Shown here: positions 47,639-55,522 of the stretch, one piece after another
Numbering within the stretch: position 1 is the first letter of the stretch
Layout of the letters: every line of letters begins with the position of its first letter
From: Anaerococcus mediterraneensis
Lineage (GTDB): Bacteria > Bacillota > Clostridia > Tissierellales > Peptoniphilaceae
Length of the DNA: 64,000 bases
Direction of reading: 5' to 3'
Assembly: GCF_900128415.1 (NCBI RefSeq)
Contig: NZ_LT635772.1
Coordinates: 620,001 to 684,000, forward strand
Notes under the pieces: generated by a model
Database searches by the model: none
What the model was told of the DNA's origin: nothing
The model's input: the letters and a program-made list of their open reading frames with translations, nothing else
Program-made: the position numbers and the translations under genes

Positions 47639-48855
47639 ATATAGAAAAAATAAGAAAAGACTTTTCCTATCTAGATAAAGAAAAGGTAGGCAAGGAAGTA
47701 ATATATTTAGATACAGCAGCTACAAGTCAAAAACCAAATTGTGTTATAGACGCGGTAGACTCTTATTATAGATATAAAAATGCCAACCCTCACAGGGGTG
47801 CCCACTACCTATCATGGGTGGCTACAGAGGCCTATGAAAATGGCAGAGAAGTTATAAAAAACTTTATAAATGCAAAATCAAGAAATGAAATAGTCTACAC
47901 AAAAACTACAACAGAGGCCCTAAATCTCTTAGCCTATTCTTATGGCCTAGACAATCTAAAGCCTGGCGATGAGATCCTAATTACAATCTTAGAACACCAT
48001 GCTAACCTCGTTCCTTGGCAGATGGTGGCAAAGGCCACTGGGGCCAAGCTAGTTTTTGCTTATCTAAATGAGGATATGAGCCTAGACTATGATGATATAA
48101 AGTCAAAAATAAATGAAAAAACAAAAATAGTTTCAATCACAGCTGCATCAAATGTGACAGGCGAGATTGTAGATGTCAAAAAGATAATCGCCTGGGCTAA
48201 AGAGGTTGGAGCTAGAACTATAGTTGACGCTGCCCAAATCATTGCCCACAAAAAAATTGATGTGACAGACCTAGACTGCGACTTTTTGGTTTTTTCTGGA
48301 CATAAAATGTACGCTCCAATGGGAATAGGGGTTCTTTATGGTAAATATGACCTCCTAGAGGCGATGAAACCTTTTAATCTAGGCGGTGATATGATAGAAT
48401 ATGTTTATGAAAATGAGTCAACTTTTGCAAAAGCTCCCCTCAAATTTGAGGCGGGTACACCAAATGTTGGTGGAGTGATAGGCCTAATTGAGGCTATAAA
48501 ATATATAGAAGATATGGGTTTTGAAAATATTCATAAGCATGAAATGGACCTGACCCACTATGCCTATGACCTTATAAAAGACATAGAGGGGATAAAACTT
48601 GTCCATCCGACATCAATCGAAGAAGGAGCCTTGATCTCCTTTACTTTTTCTGATATCCACCCACATGATATAGCCTCTATCCTAGATAGCAAGGGCATAG
48701 CAGTTAGAAGCGGCCACCATTGTGCCATGCCACTTCACACCTACCTTGGCCTAAGCTCTACAGCTAGGGCTTCCTTTGCAATCTATAATACAAAAGAGGA
48801 AGTGGAAATTTTTGCAAGAGAATTAAAAAACGTTAGAAAGGTGATGGGACTATAA
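47635..48855 (+). CDS. sufS: Cysteine desulfurase SufS
   Basis: This PLP enzyme takes sulfur from cysteine. LDTAATSQKPN marks the N-terminus, FSGHKMYAPMG holds the PLP lysine, and RSGHHCAMPLH carries the active-site cysteine of the SufS group. VDAAQIIAHKKIDV contains the cofactor aspartate. It passes sulfur to SufU, encoded next. Length is 406 residues. Confidence 0.96.
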   Translation: MNIEKIRKDFSYLDKEKVGKEVIYLDTAATSQKPNCVIDAVDSYYRYKNANPHRGAHYLSWVATEAYENGREVIKNFINAKSRNEIVYTKTTTEALNLLAYSYGLDNLKPGDEILITILEHHANLVPWQMVAKATGAKLVFAYLNEDMSLDYDDIKSKINEKTKIVSITAASNVTGEIVDVKKIIAWAKEVGARTIVDAAQIIAHKKIDVTDLDCDFLVFSGHKMYAPMGIGVLYGKYDLLEAMKPFNLGGDMIEYVYENESTFAKAPLKFEAGTPNVGGVIGLIEAIKYIEDMGFENIHKHEMDLTHYAYDLIKDIEGIKLVHPTSIEEGALISFTFSDIHPHDIASILDSKGIAVRSGHHCAMPLHTYLGLSSTARASFAIYNTKEEVEIFARELKNVRKVMGL

Positions 48856-49292
48856 TGGATATGCAAGAAATCTATAGTCAGATAATCCTAGATCATTCGA
48901 GAAACCAAGCCAACAAACATGACCTAGAAGATCCTGACATAAAAGAAGACGGCCACAATCCATCTTGTGGTGATGAAATAGTTTTGCAACTAAAAATTGA
49001 TGGAGATAAAATCGTAGATGCAGCCTTCACAGGTGATGGTTGTGCTATAAGCCAAGCTGCCACATCAGTGATGTGCGATATGCTTGTAGGAAAAACAATT
49101 GATGAGGCTGATAGGCTTGCTGATATTTACCAAAGGATGATCAAAAGAGAAGATGTGACAGATGAGGAGCTAGAGGAGCTTGAAGATGCTGTAGCCTTCA
49201 AAAATATCCAAAATATGCCACAAAGAGTCAATTGTGCCCTACTTTCTTGGAACACCCTAAGGGCAGTCATAGATGAAAAAGAACTACGATAA
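48855..49292 (+). CDS. sufU: SufU, zinc-dependent sulfur transfer protein
   Basis: SufU accepts persulfide from SufS. The zinc ligands are the cysteine and aspartate in NPSCGDE, the cysteine in GDGCAISQA, and the cysteine in QRVNCALLSW. The longer GDGCAISQAATS insert distinguishes SufU from IscU. It begins on the last base of sufS; length is 145 residues. Confidence 0.94.
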   Translation: MDMQEIYSQIILDHSRNQANKHDLEDPDIKEDGHNPSCGDEIVLQLKIDGDKIVDAAFTGDGCAISQAATSVMCDMLVGKTIDEADRLADIYQRMIKREDVTDEELEELEDAVAFKNIQNMPQRVNCALLSWNTLRAVIDEKELR

Positions 49293-49455
49293 ACTAGAAT
49301 TTTTTACAAGCCTTGTAACAGCGATCCTGCTTTTTGTACTTACTTATTTGCAATTTGCCAAAAAAAGATCCTCAGCATGGATAATACTCATAGCAGCCAT
49401 AATGATGGGAGCAAATGCCTATACTAAATATAAAAAATACAATGATGGTAATTAG
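49273..49455 (+). CDS. Small two-helix membrane protein, unknown
   Basis: This 60-residue frame overlaps the end of sufU by 20 bases. It has two hydrophobic segments (about 12-27 and 34-47) between positive ends. It could be a real small protein coupled to the suf operon or a chance frame. Its start has no independent ribosome site but lies within range of translational re-initiation. Confidence 0.45.
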   Translation: MKKNYDKLEFFTSLVTAILLFVLTYLQFAKKRSSAWIILIAAIMMGANAYTKYKKYNDGN

Positions 49456-49510
49456 TCTTTATCAAAAAAAGAAAAAATTGAAATAAAATAAAATTTGTTT
49501 TATAATAAAG

Positions 49511-49594
49511 ATAGCTAGGGGTGCTAAAAGCTGAGAGATGACTTCATCAACCCTTTAAACTTGTATGGTTAAAACCTGCGTAAGAAAGCTAAGA
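49511..49594 (+). ncRNA. TPP (thi-box) riboswitch aptamer
   Basis: The thi-box landmarks occur in order: GGGGTGC (49518-49524), GCTGAGAGATGA and ACCCTTTAAACTTG. A GGTTAAAACCTGCGTAAGAAA segment follows, with its core CTGCGTAAGAAA kept. P1 forms between TAGCT and AGCTA. It precedes the thiSFGHE operon and should lower its expression when thiamine pyrophosphate is abundant. Confidence 0.93.
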
Positions 49595-49604
49595 TAAAAG
49601 CAAA

Positions 49605-49842
49605 AGTTTAAAGACCCCTAGGAGGGAGTTAGAGTTATAATATAATTATTTTTCCTATGTCATTCCGACAGAGCGAAGCGACGAGGAATCTCATAATAAG
49701 ACGAGAAGAAAAAACTTTGACCCCCATAAGGGGTCTTTTTTGATCTTAAAATTTTTATAGATATGAAGCCTTAGGCACTAAAGGGGCATACCACCTCGGG
49801 TATGGTTATCCTTTTTGTGCCTATTTTTGAGGAGGTGATTGG
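49605..49842 (+). promoter_or_regulatory. Long thi leader: switch arm, orphan ribosome site, repeat, terminator and hairpin
   Basis: After the aptamer, ACCCCTA (49614-49620) can pair with TAGGGGT of the aptamer (49516-49522), and AAGACCCCT can pair with AGGGGTCTT of a later terminator. A strong AAGGAGGG site (49620-49627) has no start codon in range. A TCATTCC-type repeat occupies 49661-49694. GACCCC/GGGGTC with T6 (49720-49742) is a terminator. AGGCAC/GTGCCT enclosing CATACC/GGTATG (49772-49821) is a hairpin just before the thiS ribosome site. Confidence 0.6.
49661..49694. repeat. Dispersed GAATCTC/TCATTCC intergenic repeat
   Basis: The segment starts TCATTCCGACAGAGCGAAGC and ends GACGAGGAATCTCA. 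It is of the short intergenic repeat type common in Clostridia and relatives, here placed inside the thi leader. Related but loose sequence occurs near 27109-27146. Confidence 0.5.
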
Positions 49843-50040
49843 GTGATTTTATTAAATGACAAGGAGGTTGACTTCCTAGCAGGTGAAAATCTGAGAGATT
49901 TTCTCATAAGAAACAATTTCGATCCAGATTTTTTGGCCTGTGAGGTTGACGAAAAACTTGTAAAAAAAGCTGACTTTGACAATTTTTTCATGACAGATAA
50001 TTCAAAAGTAGAAGTCTTTTCCTTTGTGGGAGGGGGTTGA
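49843..50040 (+). CDS. thiS: Sulfur carrier protein ThiS
   Basis: This 65-residue ubiquitin-like protein carries the sulfur for the thiazole ring of thiamine. It ends in Gly-Gly-Gly, with the diglycine tail that ThiF adenylates. The start is GTG, seven bases after GAGGAGG. It is the first gene of thiS-F-G-H-E. Confidence 0.87.
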   Translation: MILLNDKEVDFLAGENLRDFLIRNNFDPDFLACEVDEKLVKKADFDNFFMTDNSKVEVFSFVGGG

Positions 50041-50041
50041 T

Positions 50042-50647
50042 ATGAGAGATGAGATTTTAAAAAGACAGGATAAAAAAATAAATGAACTTTTAAAAGACGC
50101 CTCGGTATCGATCCTTGGTTGTGGAGGATTGGGCTCAAATATAGCTATGAGCCTGGCAAGAGCTGGCCTTGGTCAGATTTACATATATGATTATGACAAG
50201 GTCGAGTACTCAAACCTAAATAGGCAAAACTACGACCTGGATGATCTGGGCAAGTCAAAAGTCATCCAGACAAAGAAAAAAATAGAAAAAACAATTCCCT
50301 ATACTAAAGTTTTTGCCCATGACCTTTTTATAAACAAGGAAAATCTGGACCAAATCAGCCAAAAAACTGATATATTTATCGAAGCCTTTGACAAAAAAGA
50401 GATGAAAAGTCTGGTTTTTGATTATTTCTTGGGGAAAAATAATAAAAAGCTGATCATGGGTTCAGGACTTTCTGGACTAGGAGATTTTAGGGATATAAGG
50501 ATAAAAGAAATTGAAAATGTAACTATGGTTGGAGATTTTAAATCAGAACCAGATGCAGGGCTCTACCTGCCATATCTGGCCCTTGTGGCAAATCTCGAGG
50601 CCCTTTGCGCTATAAAAATTATACAAGGAGGAAAAAATGGAAAATAA
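50042..50647 (+). CDS. thiF: ThiS adenylyltransferase ThiF
   Basis: This E1-like enzyme activates the ThiS C-terminus. The nucleotide loop GCGGLGS lies at residues 26-32, followed by [20 protein letters not shown], the ATP/metal-contacting region. It is a short ThiF (about 201 residues) of the clostridial type. I use the ATG two bases after thiS, preceded by GGGAGGGGG; a GTG inside thiS is also open. It overlaps thiG by 11 bases. Confidence 0.9.
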   Translation: MRDEILKRQDKKINELLKDASVSILGCGGLGSNIAMSLARAGLGQIYIYDYDKVEYSNLNRQNYDLDDLGKSKVIQTKKKIEKTIPYTKVFAHDLFINKENLDQISQKTDIFIEAFDKKEMKSLVFDYFLGKNNKKLIMGSGLSGLGDFRDIRIKEIENVTMVGDFKSEPDAGLYLPYLALVANLEALCAIKIIQGGKNGK

Positions 50648-51407
50648 AGATTATTTGATACTAGGAGATAAAAAGTTTGAATCAAGATTTATACTTGGAT
50701 CTGGCAAATATTCTCCAGAACTCATAGAGGCGGCAGTCAAATCTGCAGGAGCTCAGATGATAACAGTAGCCCTAAGACGTGCAAATACAAAGGATGTAGC
50801 CAATATCCTAAATTACATACCAGAAAATGTGACTATAATACCAAATACATCAGGGGCTAGAAATGCCGATGAGGCTATAAGGATTGCTAGGCTTGCAAGG
50901 GAAATGGGCTGTGGCAATTTTGTAAAAATAGAAGTCATGAGGGATAGCAAATACCTTTTGGCAGATAACCACGAAACCCTAAAGGCAACTGAGGTTTTGG
51001 CCAAAGAGGGCTTTGTAGTCTTGCCTTATATGTATCCAGACCTAAACTACGCTAGGGATATGAGAGATGCGGGAGCTGCTGCTATCATGCCACTTGCAAG
51101 TCCTATTGGATCTAATAGGGGTCTTGCTACAAAAGATTTTATAAAAATAATAATCGATGAAATAGACTTGCCAGTCATAGTTGATGCGGGCATAGGAGTG
51201 CCAAGCCAGGCTGCAGAGGCCATGGAAATGGGAGCTGCCGCTATCATGGCCAATACAGGTATAGCTACTGCCTCTGATATAAATATGATGGCAAGAGCCT
51301 TTAAGCTAGGCATAGAAGCTGGAAGATGCGCCTATCTTGCAAAACCAGGTAGAGTTTTAGAATCTGGTGCTGCCCCATCTTCACCACTTAGGGATTTTTT
51401 TGACTGA
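50637..51407 (+). CDS. thiG: Thiazole synthase ThiG
   Basis: This TIM-barrel enzyme joins deoxyxylulose phosphate, dehydroglycine and ThiS sulfur into the thiazole. [13 protein letters not shown], the Schiff-base lysine in [41 protein letters not shown] and [11 protein letters not shown] are all typical. Length is 256 residues. AAGGAGG precedes the ATG. Confidence 0.97.
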   Translation: MENKDYLILGDKKFESRFILGSGKYSPELIEAAVKSAGAQMITVALRRANTKDVANILNYIPENVTIIPNTSGARNADEAIRIARLAREMGCGNFVKIEVMRDSKYLLADNHETLKATEVLAKEGFVVLPYMYPDLNYARDMRDAGAAAIMPLASPIGSNRGLATKDFIKIIIDEIDLPVIVDAGIGVPSQAAEAMEMGAAAIMANTGIATASDINMMARAFKLGIEAGRCAYLAKPGRVLESGAAPSSPLRDFFD

Positions 51408-51408
51408 T

Positions 51409-52566
51409 ATGAATATAAAAAGTGTACACGATTATTTTCCAGGCATGGATATAATCGATTCTGATATAAAAGAAAAAGTAAAAAGATCCTACGAAAACCT
51501 AAAGGATACAAGGGTAAGCAAGGCTGATGTCATATCAAGCCTAAAGGCTACAAGTCCTGATGAAAAAGACCTCTACAATCTTTTAAGCGATGAGGCAGGT
51601 GATTTCTTAGAAGTCATGGGAGAAGTGGCAAAGGAGAAAAGGATAAGATATTTTGGCAACAATGTTTGCCTTTTTTCTCCAATCTATATAGCAAATTATT
51701 GTGAAAATTCTTGTAGGTATTGCGGTTTTAGGGCAAAAAGTCCCATAAAAAGAGCAAAACTAAACTATGGGGAGATAGAAGAAGAGATGAGGGCCCTGGC
51801 AGATACAGGCATAGAAGATGTTTTGATCCTAACTGGCGAGTCGCAAAAATTTTCTTCGATAGAATATATAGCAGAGTCTTGTAGGATTGCAAAGAAATTT
51901 TTTAGGGTCATCGGCATAGAGGTTTATCCGGCAAATATTTCTGACTATGAGGTTTTAAGAGAGGCTGGGGCAGATTTTGTCACAGTCTTCCAAGAATCCT
52001 ACAATCCAGAAACCTTTGATTTCTACCATCCTTCTGGTCATAAAAGGTCTTTTGATTACAGGTTTGATACCCAGGAGAGGGCTCTTTTGGCAGGTTTTAG
52101 GGGAGTTGGTTTTGGGGCTCTTTTTGGACTAGGGGATCCTATAGAGGAGGCCTTTAAGCTTGCAGTCCACGCAAAAGAAATCCAGAAAAAATATCCTCAA
52201 GCAGAAATAGCTATTTCTCTGCCTAGGATAAGGCCAACCCATGGGGCTGATGATAGTCTAAATTTCAATATAGTTGATGATAAAAAGTTTTTCCAAATCA
52301 TGCTTGCCATAAGGATATTTTTGCCATTTGCATCTATAACCTTATCAACCAGAGAGTCCAAAGATTTTAGGGATTTGGCAGTCCAGTATGGGGCTACAAA
52401 AATATCTGCATCTGTAGATACATCTATAGGCCACAGGTCCAAAAAATCCAAAGATGAGGGCGATGAGCAGTTTGTAATAGATGATGCCCGCTCAACAGAA
52501 AAAACCTGTAGGGACCTAAAAGAAATAGGCATGACACCAGTTTTTACAGACTATATAAATGTATAA
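51409..52566 (+). CDS. thiH: 2-iminoacetate synthase ThiH (radical SAM)
   Basis: ThiH splits tyrosine to give dehydroglycine and p-cresol, which is the anaerobic route and fits this organism. The cluster motif is Cys98, Cys102, Cys105 (CENSCRYC). TGIEDVLILTGESQK and GFGALFGLGDP follow. The start one base after the thiG stop is preferred over an upstream in-frame ATG that would overlap thiG by 41 bases. Confidence 0.94.
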   Translation: MNIKSVHDYFPGMDIIDSDIKEKVKRSYENLKDTRVSKADVISSLKATSPDEKDLYNLLSDEAGDFLEVMGEVAKEKRIRYFGNNVCLFSPIYIANYCENSCRYCGFRAKSPIKRAKLNYGEIEEEMRALADTGIEDVLILTGESQKFSSIEYIAESCRIAKKFFRVIGIEVYPANISDYEVLREAGADFVTVFQESYNPETFDFYHPSGHKRSFDYRFDTQERALLAGFRGVGFGALFGLGDPIEEAFKLAVHAKEIQKKYPQAEIAISLPRIRPTHGADDSLNFNIVDDKKFFQIMLAIRIFLPFASITLSTRESKDFRDLAVQYGATKISASVDTSIGHRSKKSKDEGDEQFVIDDARSTEKTCRDLKEIGMTPVFTDYINV

Positions 52567-52583
52567 AAAGTAAGGATGATAAA

Positions 52584-53198
52584 TTGAAAAAATTATACCT
52601 AGTGACAAATTCGGATAAGTACAGCCAAGAAGAATTTTTAGAAAGAGTGGAAGATGCCCTCAAAGGCGGGGTTGATATAATCCAGCTTAGGGAAAAAGAA
52701 ATGTCTGATAGGGACATCCTAAGTCTTGGCAAAAAAGTCAAAAAACTCTGCGATTCTTATAAGGTACCCATGCTAATAGATGACAAGCCCCACCTAGCCT
52801 GGGCGCTTGGCGTTGGGGTCCACCTTGGGGCAGATGATATGCCCATAGACCTAGCTAGAAAACTTTTGGGCAAGGATGCTTTGATAGGTGCTACTGCCAA
52901 ATCAGTAGAGGCAGCCATCGATGCCCAAGAAAAAGGGGCTGACTATTTGGGCGTTGGGGCAATTTTTGAAACAAAAACCCACGTCAAAACAAAAAGAACA
53001 AGCGTAGAAACCCTCATAGATATAAAAAGAAATGTGGATATAGATGTCTATGCCATAGGGGGTCTAAATATAGACAATGTCGATATCCTACAGGACTCAG
53101 GGGTAGATGGTATCTGCGTAGTCAGAGCCATCATGGATAGCCCAAATGTAGAAGTAGATAGTAGGAATCTAAAAGAAAAAATAGAAAATATTTTATAA
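52584..53198 (+). CDS. thiE: Thiamine-phosphate synthase ThiE
   Basis: ThiE couples the pyrimidine and thiazole halves to make thiamine phosphate. It has LYLVTNSDKYSQEEF, IIQLREKEMSDRD, IDDKPHLAWALGVGVHLG, LIGATAKSVEAA and YLGVGAIFETKTH. The start is TTG, eight bases after AAGGA. ThiC, ThiD and ThiM are not in the window, so the pyrimidine is supplied elsewhere or imported. Confidence 0.95.
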   Translation: MKKLYLVTNSDKYSQEEFLERVEDALKGGVDIIQLREKEMSDRDILSLGKKVKKLCDSYKVPMLIDDKPHLAWALGVGVHLGADDMPIDLARKLLGKDALIGATAKSVEAAIDAQEKGADYLGVGAIFETKTHVKTKRTSVETLIDIKRNVDIDVYAIGGLNIDNVDILQDSGVDGICVVRAIMDSPNVEVDSRNLKEKIENIL

Positions 53199-53204
53199 AA
53201 AAAA

Positions 53205-53227
53205 GAGCCTGACCTTTAGTCAGACTC
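53205..53227 (+). terminator. Terminator-like hairpin without T tract (proximal copy)
   Basis: GAGCCTGAC and GTCAGACTC pair with one mismatch. There is no T run after it. A 22/23 identical copy with a T tract lies at 53424-53446. Confidence 0.6.
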
Positions 53228-53423
53228 AGAACGTAGACAAAATCCAAAAACGCTTATCCGACTACAGAAATTGTGAAATTCTAAATTTCAAATCTGCGTA
53301 AATCGCAAACTCGCTATCGCTCAAACAGTGCGATTTACGGGCGGATTATTTCAATTTGAATTTCTTACAATTTCTTCCGAACGGAACGCTTGTTTTTGGA
53401 TTTTGTAACTTTGTCAACAGCCT
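53228..53423. repeat. Large imperfect palindrome between two copies of a terminator hairpin
   Basis: ACAAAATCCAAAAAC (53237-53251) is exactly complementary to GTTTTTGGATTTTGT (53392-53406). Inside, TAAATCGCA (53299-53307) pairs with TGCGATTTA (53329-53337), and the intervening AT-rich arms (GAAATTGTGAAATTC on the left) match the right arm with small gaps. The result is a hairpin of about 170 bases with a 21-base loop. It has no coding frame. It may be a MITE or a structured RNA. Confidence 0.7.
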
Positions 53424-53452
53424 GAGCCTGACGTTTAGTCAGACTCTTTTTA
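53424..53452 (+). terminator. Intrinsic terminator of the thi operon (distal copy)
   Basis: The same stem as at 53205 occurs here, this time followed by TTTTT. It is therefore the functional end of the thi transcript. Confidence 0.75.
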
Positions 53453-53474
53453 AAAAACTAAATTTATAGTGATT

Positions 53475-53565
53475 TAAATCCCCTAATCCAGGTCAAGTGA
53501 TTTAGAAATCCAAGGAGAGACCTGATGAGATTTCTTTTTTACTAGCTTTTATAGGATAAGGGGAT
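53475..53565. repeat. Second palindrome between thiE and the glutaredoxin-like gene
   Basis: TAAATCCCCTAATCC (53475-53489) pairs with GGATAAGGGGATTT (about 53553-53566) with one mismatch. An inner GAAATC/GATTTC stem has a T6 run on the right. It can work as a bidirectional terminator for the convergent genes. A further GAGTTTTT/AAAAACTC hairpin (53592-53610) covers the stop of the leftward gene. Confidence 0.5.
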
Positions 53566-53598
53566 TTTTTGCCTGCATTTTTCAAAGCATGGAGTTTT

Positions 53599-53844
53599 TT
53601 ATAAAAACTCTACTTCTGTTTCGCCAAGTACCACAGATGGGACACCTGCCCTGTGGGCCTTTCTTACTTCTTCATAGCCATCTAGGCTGTCCCTGTATTT
53701 TAGGAAAAGTTTGAGACTTGCCATGGATGAGGTGATATTTACTATATCGTAGTCCTCATATTTTTTTGATCCATCTTCGATTTGGCCTAAAATGCCCGCA
53801 CAATCTGGGCAAAGGTCGCTTACAAATAGTATTTTATCTTTCAT
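53599..53844 (-). CDS. Glutaredoxin/thioredoxin-like small protein
   Basis: This 81-residue protein has a redox motif Cys12-Pro-Asp-Cys15 (LCPDCAG) straight after the first strand (KILFVSD). A cis-proline position follows at AGVPSVVLGE, as in glutaredoxins. The short length suggests a minimal domain. It overlaps the end of folA by 11 bases. Substrate unknown. Confidence 0.75.
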   Translation of the reverse strand: MKDKILFVSDLCPDCAGILGQIEDGSKKYEDYDIVNITSSMASLKLFLKYRDSLDGYEEVRKAHRAGVPSVVLGETEVEFL

Positions 53845-54319
53845 TTTTTATCCTTTCATATTCTACATATTTAAAGTTTATATTATTTTCATTTTGGATC
53901 TCTGATTCGCTTATGATTTTAAAATCAGGATCCTTGTCAAAATTGTGGAGAAAGACTTCAGCTGGGGAAGTTTTATCAATTTTTGTAATGATAGCTCCGT
54001 CCAAGTAGGGCAAAAATAGGTCGACAATCTCTGATCCGCCAATGACAAAGGCTTTTTTATCCCCCACATAGGAGAGAATTTCATTTATATCCGAAAAAAC
54101 CTTGGCATCTTTTATTTTTAAACTTTTATCCCTAGATAGGACAAGATTATCCCTATTGGCCAGGGCTGATCCCATTGACTGGTAGGTTTTTCTACCCATT
54201 ATGACAATAGATCCAGTAGTTGTATTTTTAAAATGTTTTAAATCTTTTTTTAGGTCATAGAGCATTTTATTTTCCCTGCCTATGGCCCAATTTTTATTAA
54301 CTGCTAGTATAGCCTTCAT
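53834..54319 (-). CDS. folA: Dihydrofolate reductase
   Basis: This enzyme reduces dihydrofolate to tetrahydrofolate with NADPH. KAILAVNKNWAIGRENK starts the protein, Asp26 (KKDLKHF) is the substrate carboxylate, and IVIMGRKTYQSMG and AFVIGGSEI are the NADPH-binding motifs. The usual LPWxLPxD loop is instead MLYDLKKD, so the highly conserved tryptophan is tyrosine here. Length is 161 residues. Confidence 0.9.
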   Translation of the reverse strand: MKAILAVNKNWAIGRENKMLYDLKKDLKHFKNTTTGSIVIMGRKTYQSMGSALANRDNLVLSRDKSLKIKDAKVFSDINEILSYVGDKKAFVIGGSEIVDLFLPYLDGAIITKIDKTSPAEVFLHNFDKDPDFKIISESEIQNENNINFKYVEYERIKNER

Positions 54320-54401
54320 ATAAACCTCATTTCACTTTAACTATACCCAATATTTCACAATAAATGAATTTTCTAGTAGAATAGTAGGGAAAAGAGGTCA
54401 T

Positions 54402-54965
54402 ATGAAAAAGAAAAATAAACTTTGGCAATTATTCAAATCAACTTTATATTTATCAGCTTTCACCTTTGGTGGTGGCTATGTCATACTCACTTTGATGAAG
54501 GATACCTTCGTAGACAAACTAAAATGGATAGACAAGGACCAAATGTTAGATATGGCAGCTATTGCCCAGTCGGCACCAGGAGCTGTCGCAATCAATTCTT
54601 CGGTAGTCGTTGGCTATGAAATAGGAGGATTTTGGGGAATCCTAGTTGCAATTATAGGCACCAGTCTCCCACCTCTTATAATAATTTCTACCATATCTCT
54701 ATTTTATGAAGCCTTTATAGCAAATAAATATATAGCTACATTTTTGAGGGGGATGCAGGCGGCAATCGCTGCCTTGATCCTCAAGGTTGTCATAGATATG
54801 GCAAAAGATATCCTAAAAACGAAATCTATCGGCCTAATTATTGTTATGGTTCTAAGTTTTATCCTAGCCTACATTTTTGATGTGAGCATAATCTTTATTA
54901 TTTTGGGCCTAATCGGTTTTGGAATTTTTTATTCACTTATAAGGAGCAAAAAAGATGTTGATTAA
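54402..54965 (+). CDS. Chromate transporter family protein, first half
   Basis: This 187-residue membrane protein of the CHR family has FTFGGGYVILTLMKD and AQSAPGAVAINSSVVVGYEIGG, the two hallmarks of one ChrA domain. AGAGG lies before the ATG. It overlaps the second half by 11 bases, so the two encode a paired, heterodimeric transporter. Chromate as substrate is only by family name. Confidence 0.9.
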   Translation: MKKKNKLWQLFKSTLYLSAFTFGGGYVILTLMKDTFVDKLKWIDKDQMLDMAAIAQSAPGAVAINSSVVVGYEIGGFWGILVAIIGTSLPPLIIISTISLFYEAFIANKYIATFLRGMQAAIAALILKVVIDMAKDILKTKSIGLIIVMVLSFILAYIFDVSIIFIILGLIGFGIFYSLIRSKKDVD

Positions 54966-55509
54966 ACTTTTTATTAGCTTTTTTAAAATAGGTTTATTTT
55001 CTTTTGGTGGTGGCTATGCGGCTCTCGCCTTGATCCAGGAGGAAGTTGTCCAAAACAATGCCTGGCTATCCCTAGGAGAATTTAATGACCTGATCACAAT
55101 TAGCCAAATGACACCAGGACCCATTGCCCTAAACTCAGCGACCTTTGTTGGGACGAGGGTAGCAGGCTTTGGGGGAAGCCTTGCTGCTACCATGGGCTGC
55201 ATACTCCCATCTGCTATCATAGTTGGGCTTTTGTCATTTTTTTATAAAAAATACAAGGACCTAGATATAATAAATGATGTCCTAAAATTTTTAAGACCGG
55301 CTATAGTCGCTATGATCCTCATAGCTGGTATAGATATATTAAAAACCGCCCTTTTTGATACAAGGGCCTTGGAGATTGCAAATATAGATATAAAAATGCT
55401 GGTTTTATTTTTCCTAGCTCTTTTTATAATGCTAAAAAAGAAGACAGATCCAATAAAAATCATGCTAGCTAGTGGGGCGATTTATCTGGGGCTTGCTATA
55501 ATTTTATAA
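54955..55509 (+). CDS. Chromate transporter family protein, second half
   Basis: This is the partner of the previous gene, with FSFGGGYAALALIQEEVV and SQMTPGPIALNSATFVGTRV. At 184 residues it represents the other ChrA domain. It ends 13 bases before the sensor kinase gene, so the four genes may be cotranscribed. Confidence 0.9.
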   Translation: MLIKLFISFFKIGLFSFGGGYAALALIQEEVVQNNAWLSLGEFNDLITISQMTPGPIALNSATFVGTRVAGFGGSLAATMGCILPSAIIVGLLSFFYKKYKDLDIINDVLKFLRPAIVAMILIAGIDILKTALFDTRALEIANIDIKMLVLFFLALFIMLKKKTDPIKIMLASGAIYLGLAIIL

Positions 55510-55522
55510 AGTAGGAGGACCT

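Noticed and set aside
53228-53423. CRISPR or tandem repeat array
   Set aside because: The repeats are inverted and single, with no regular spacers.
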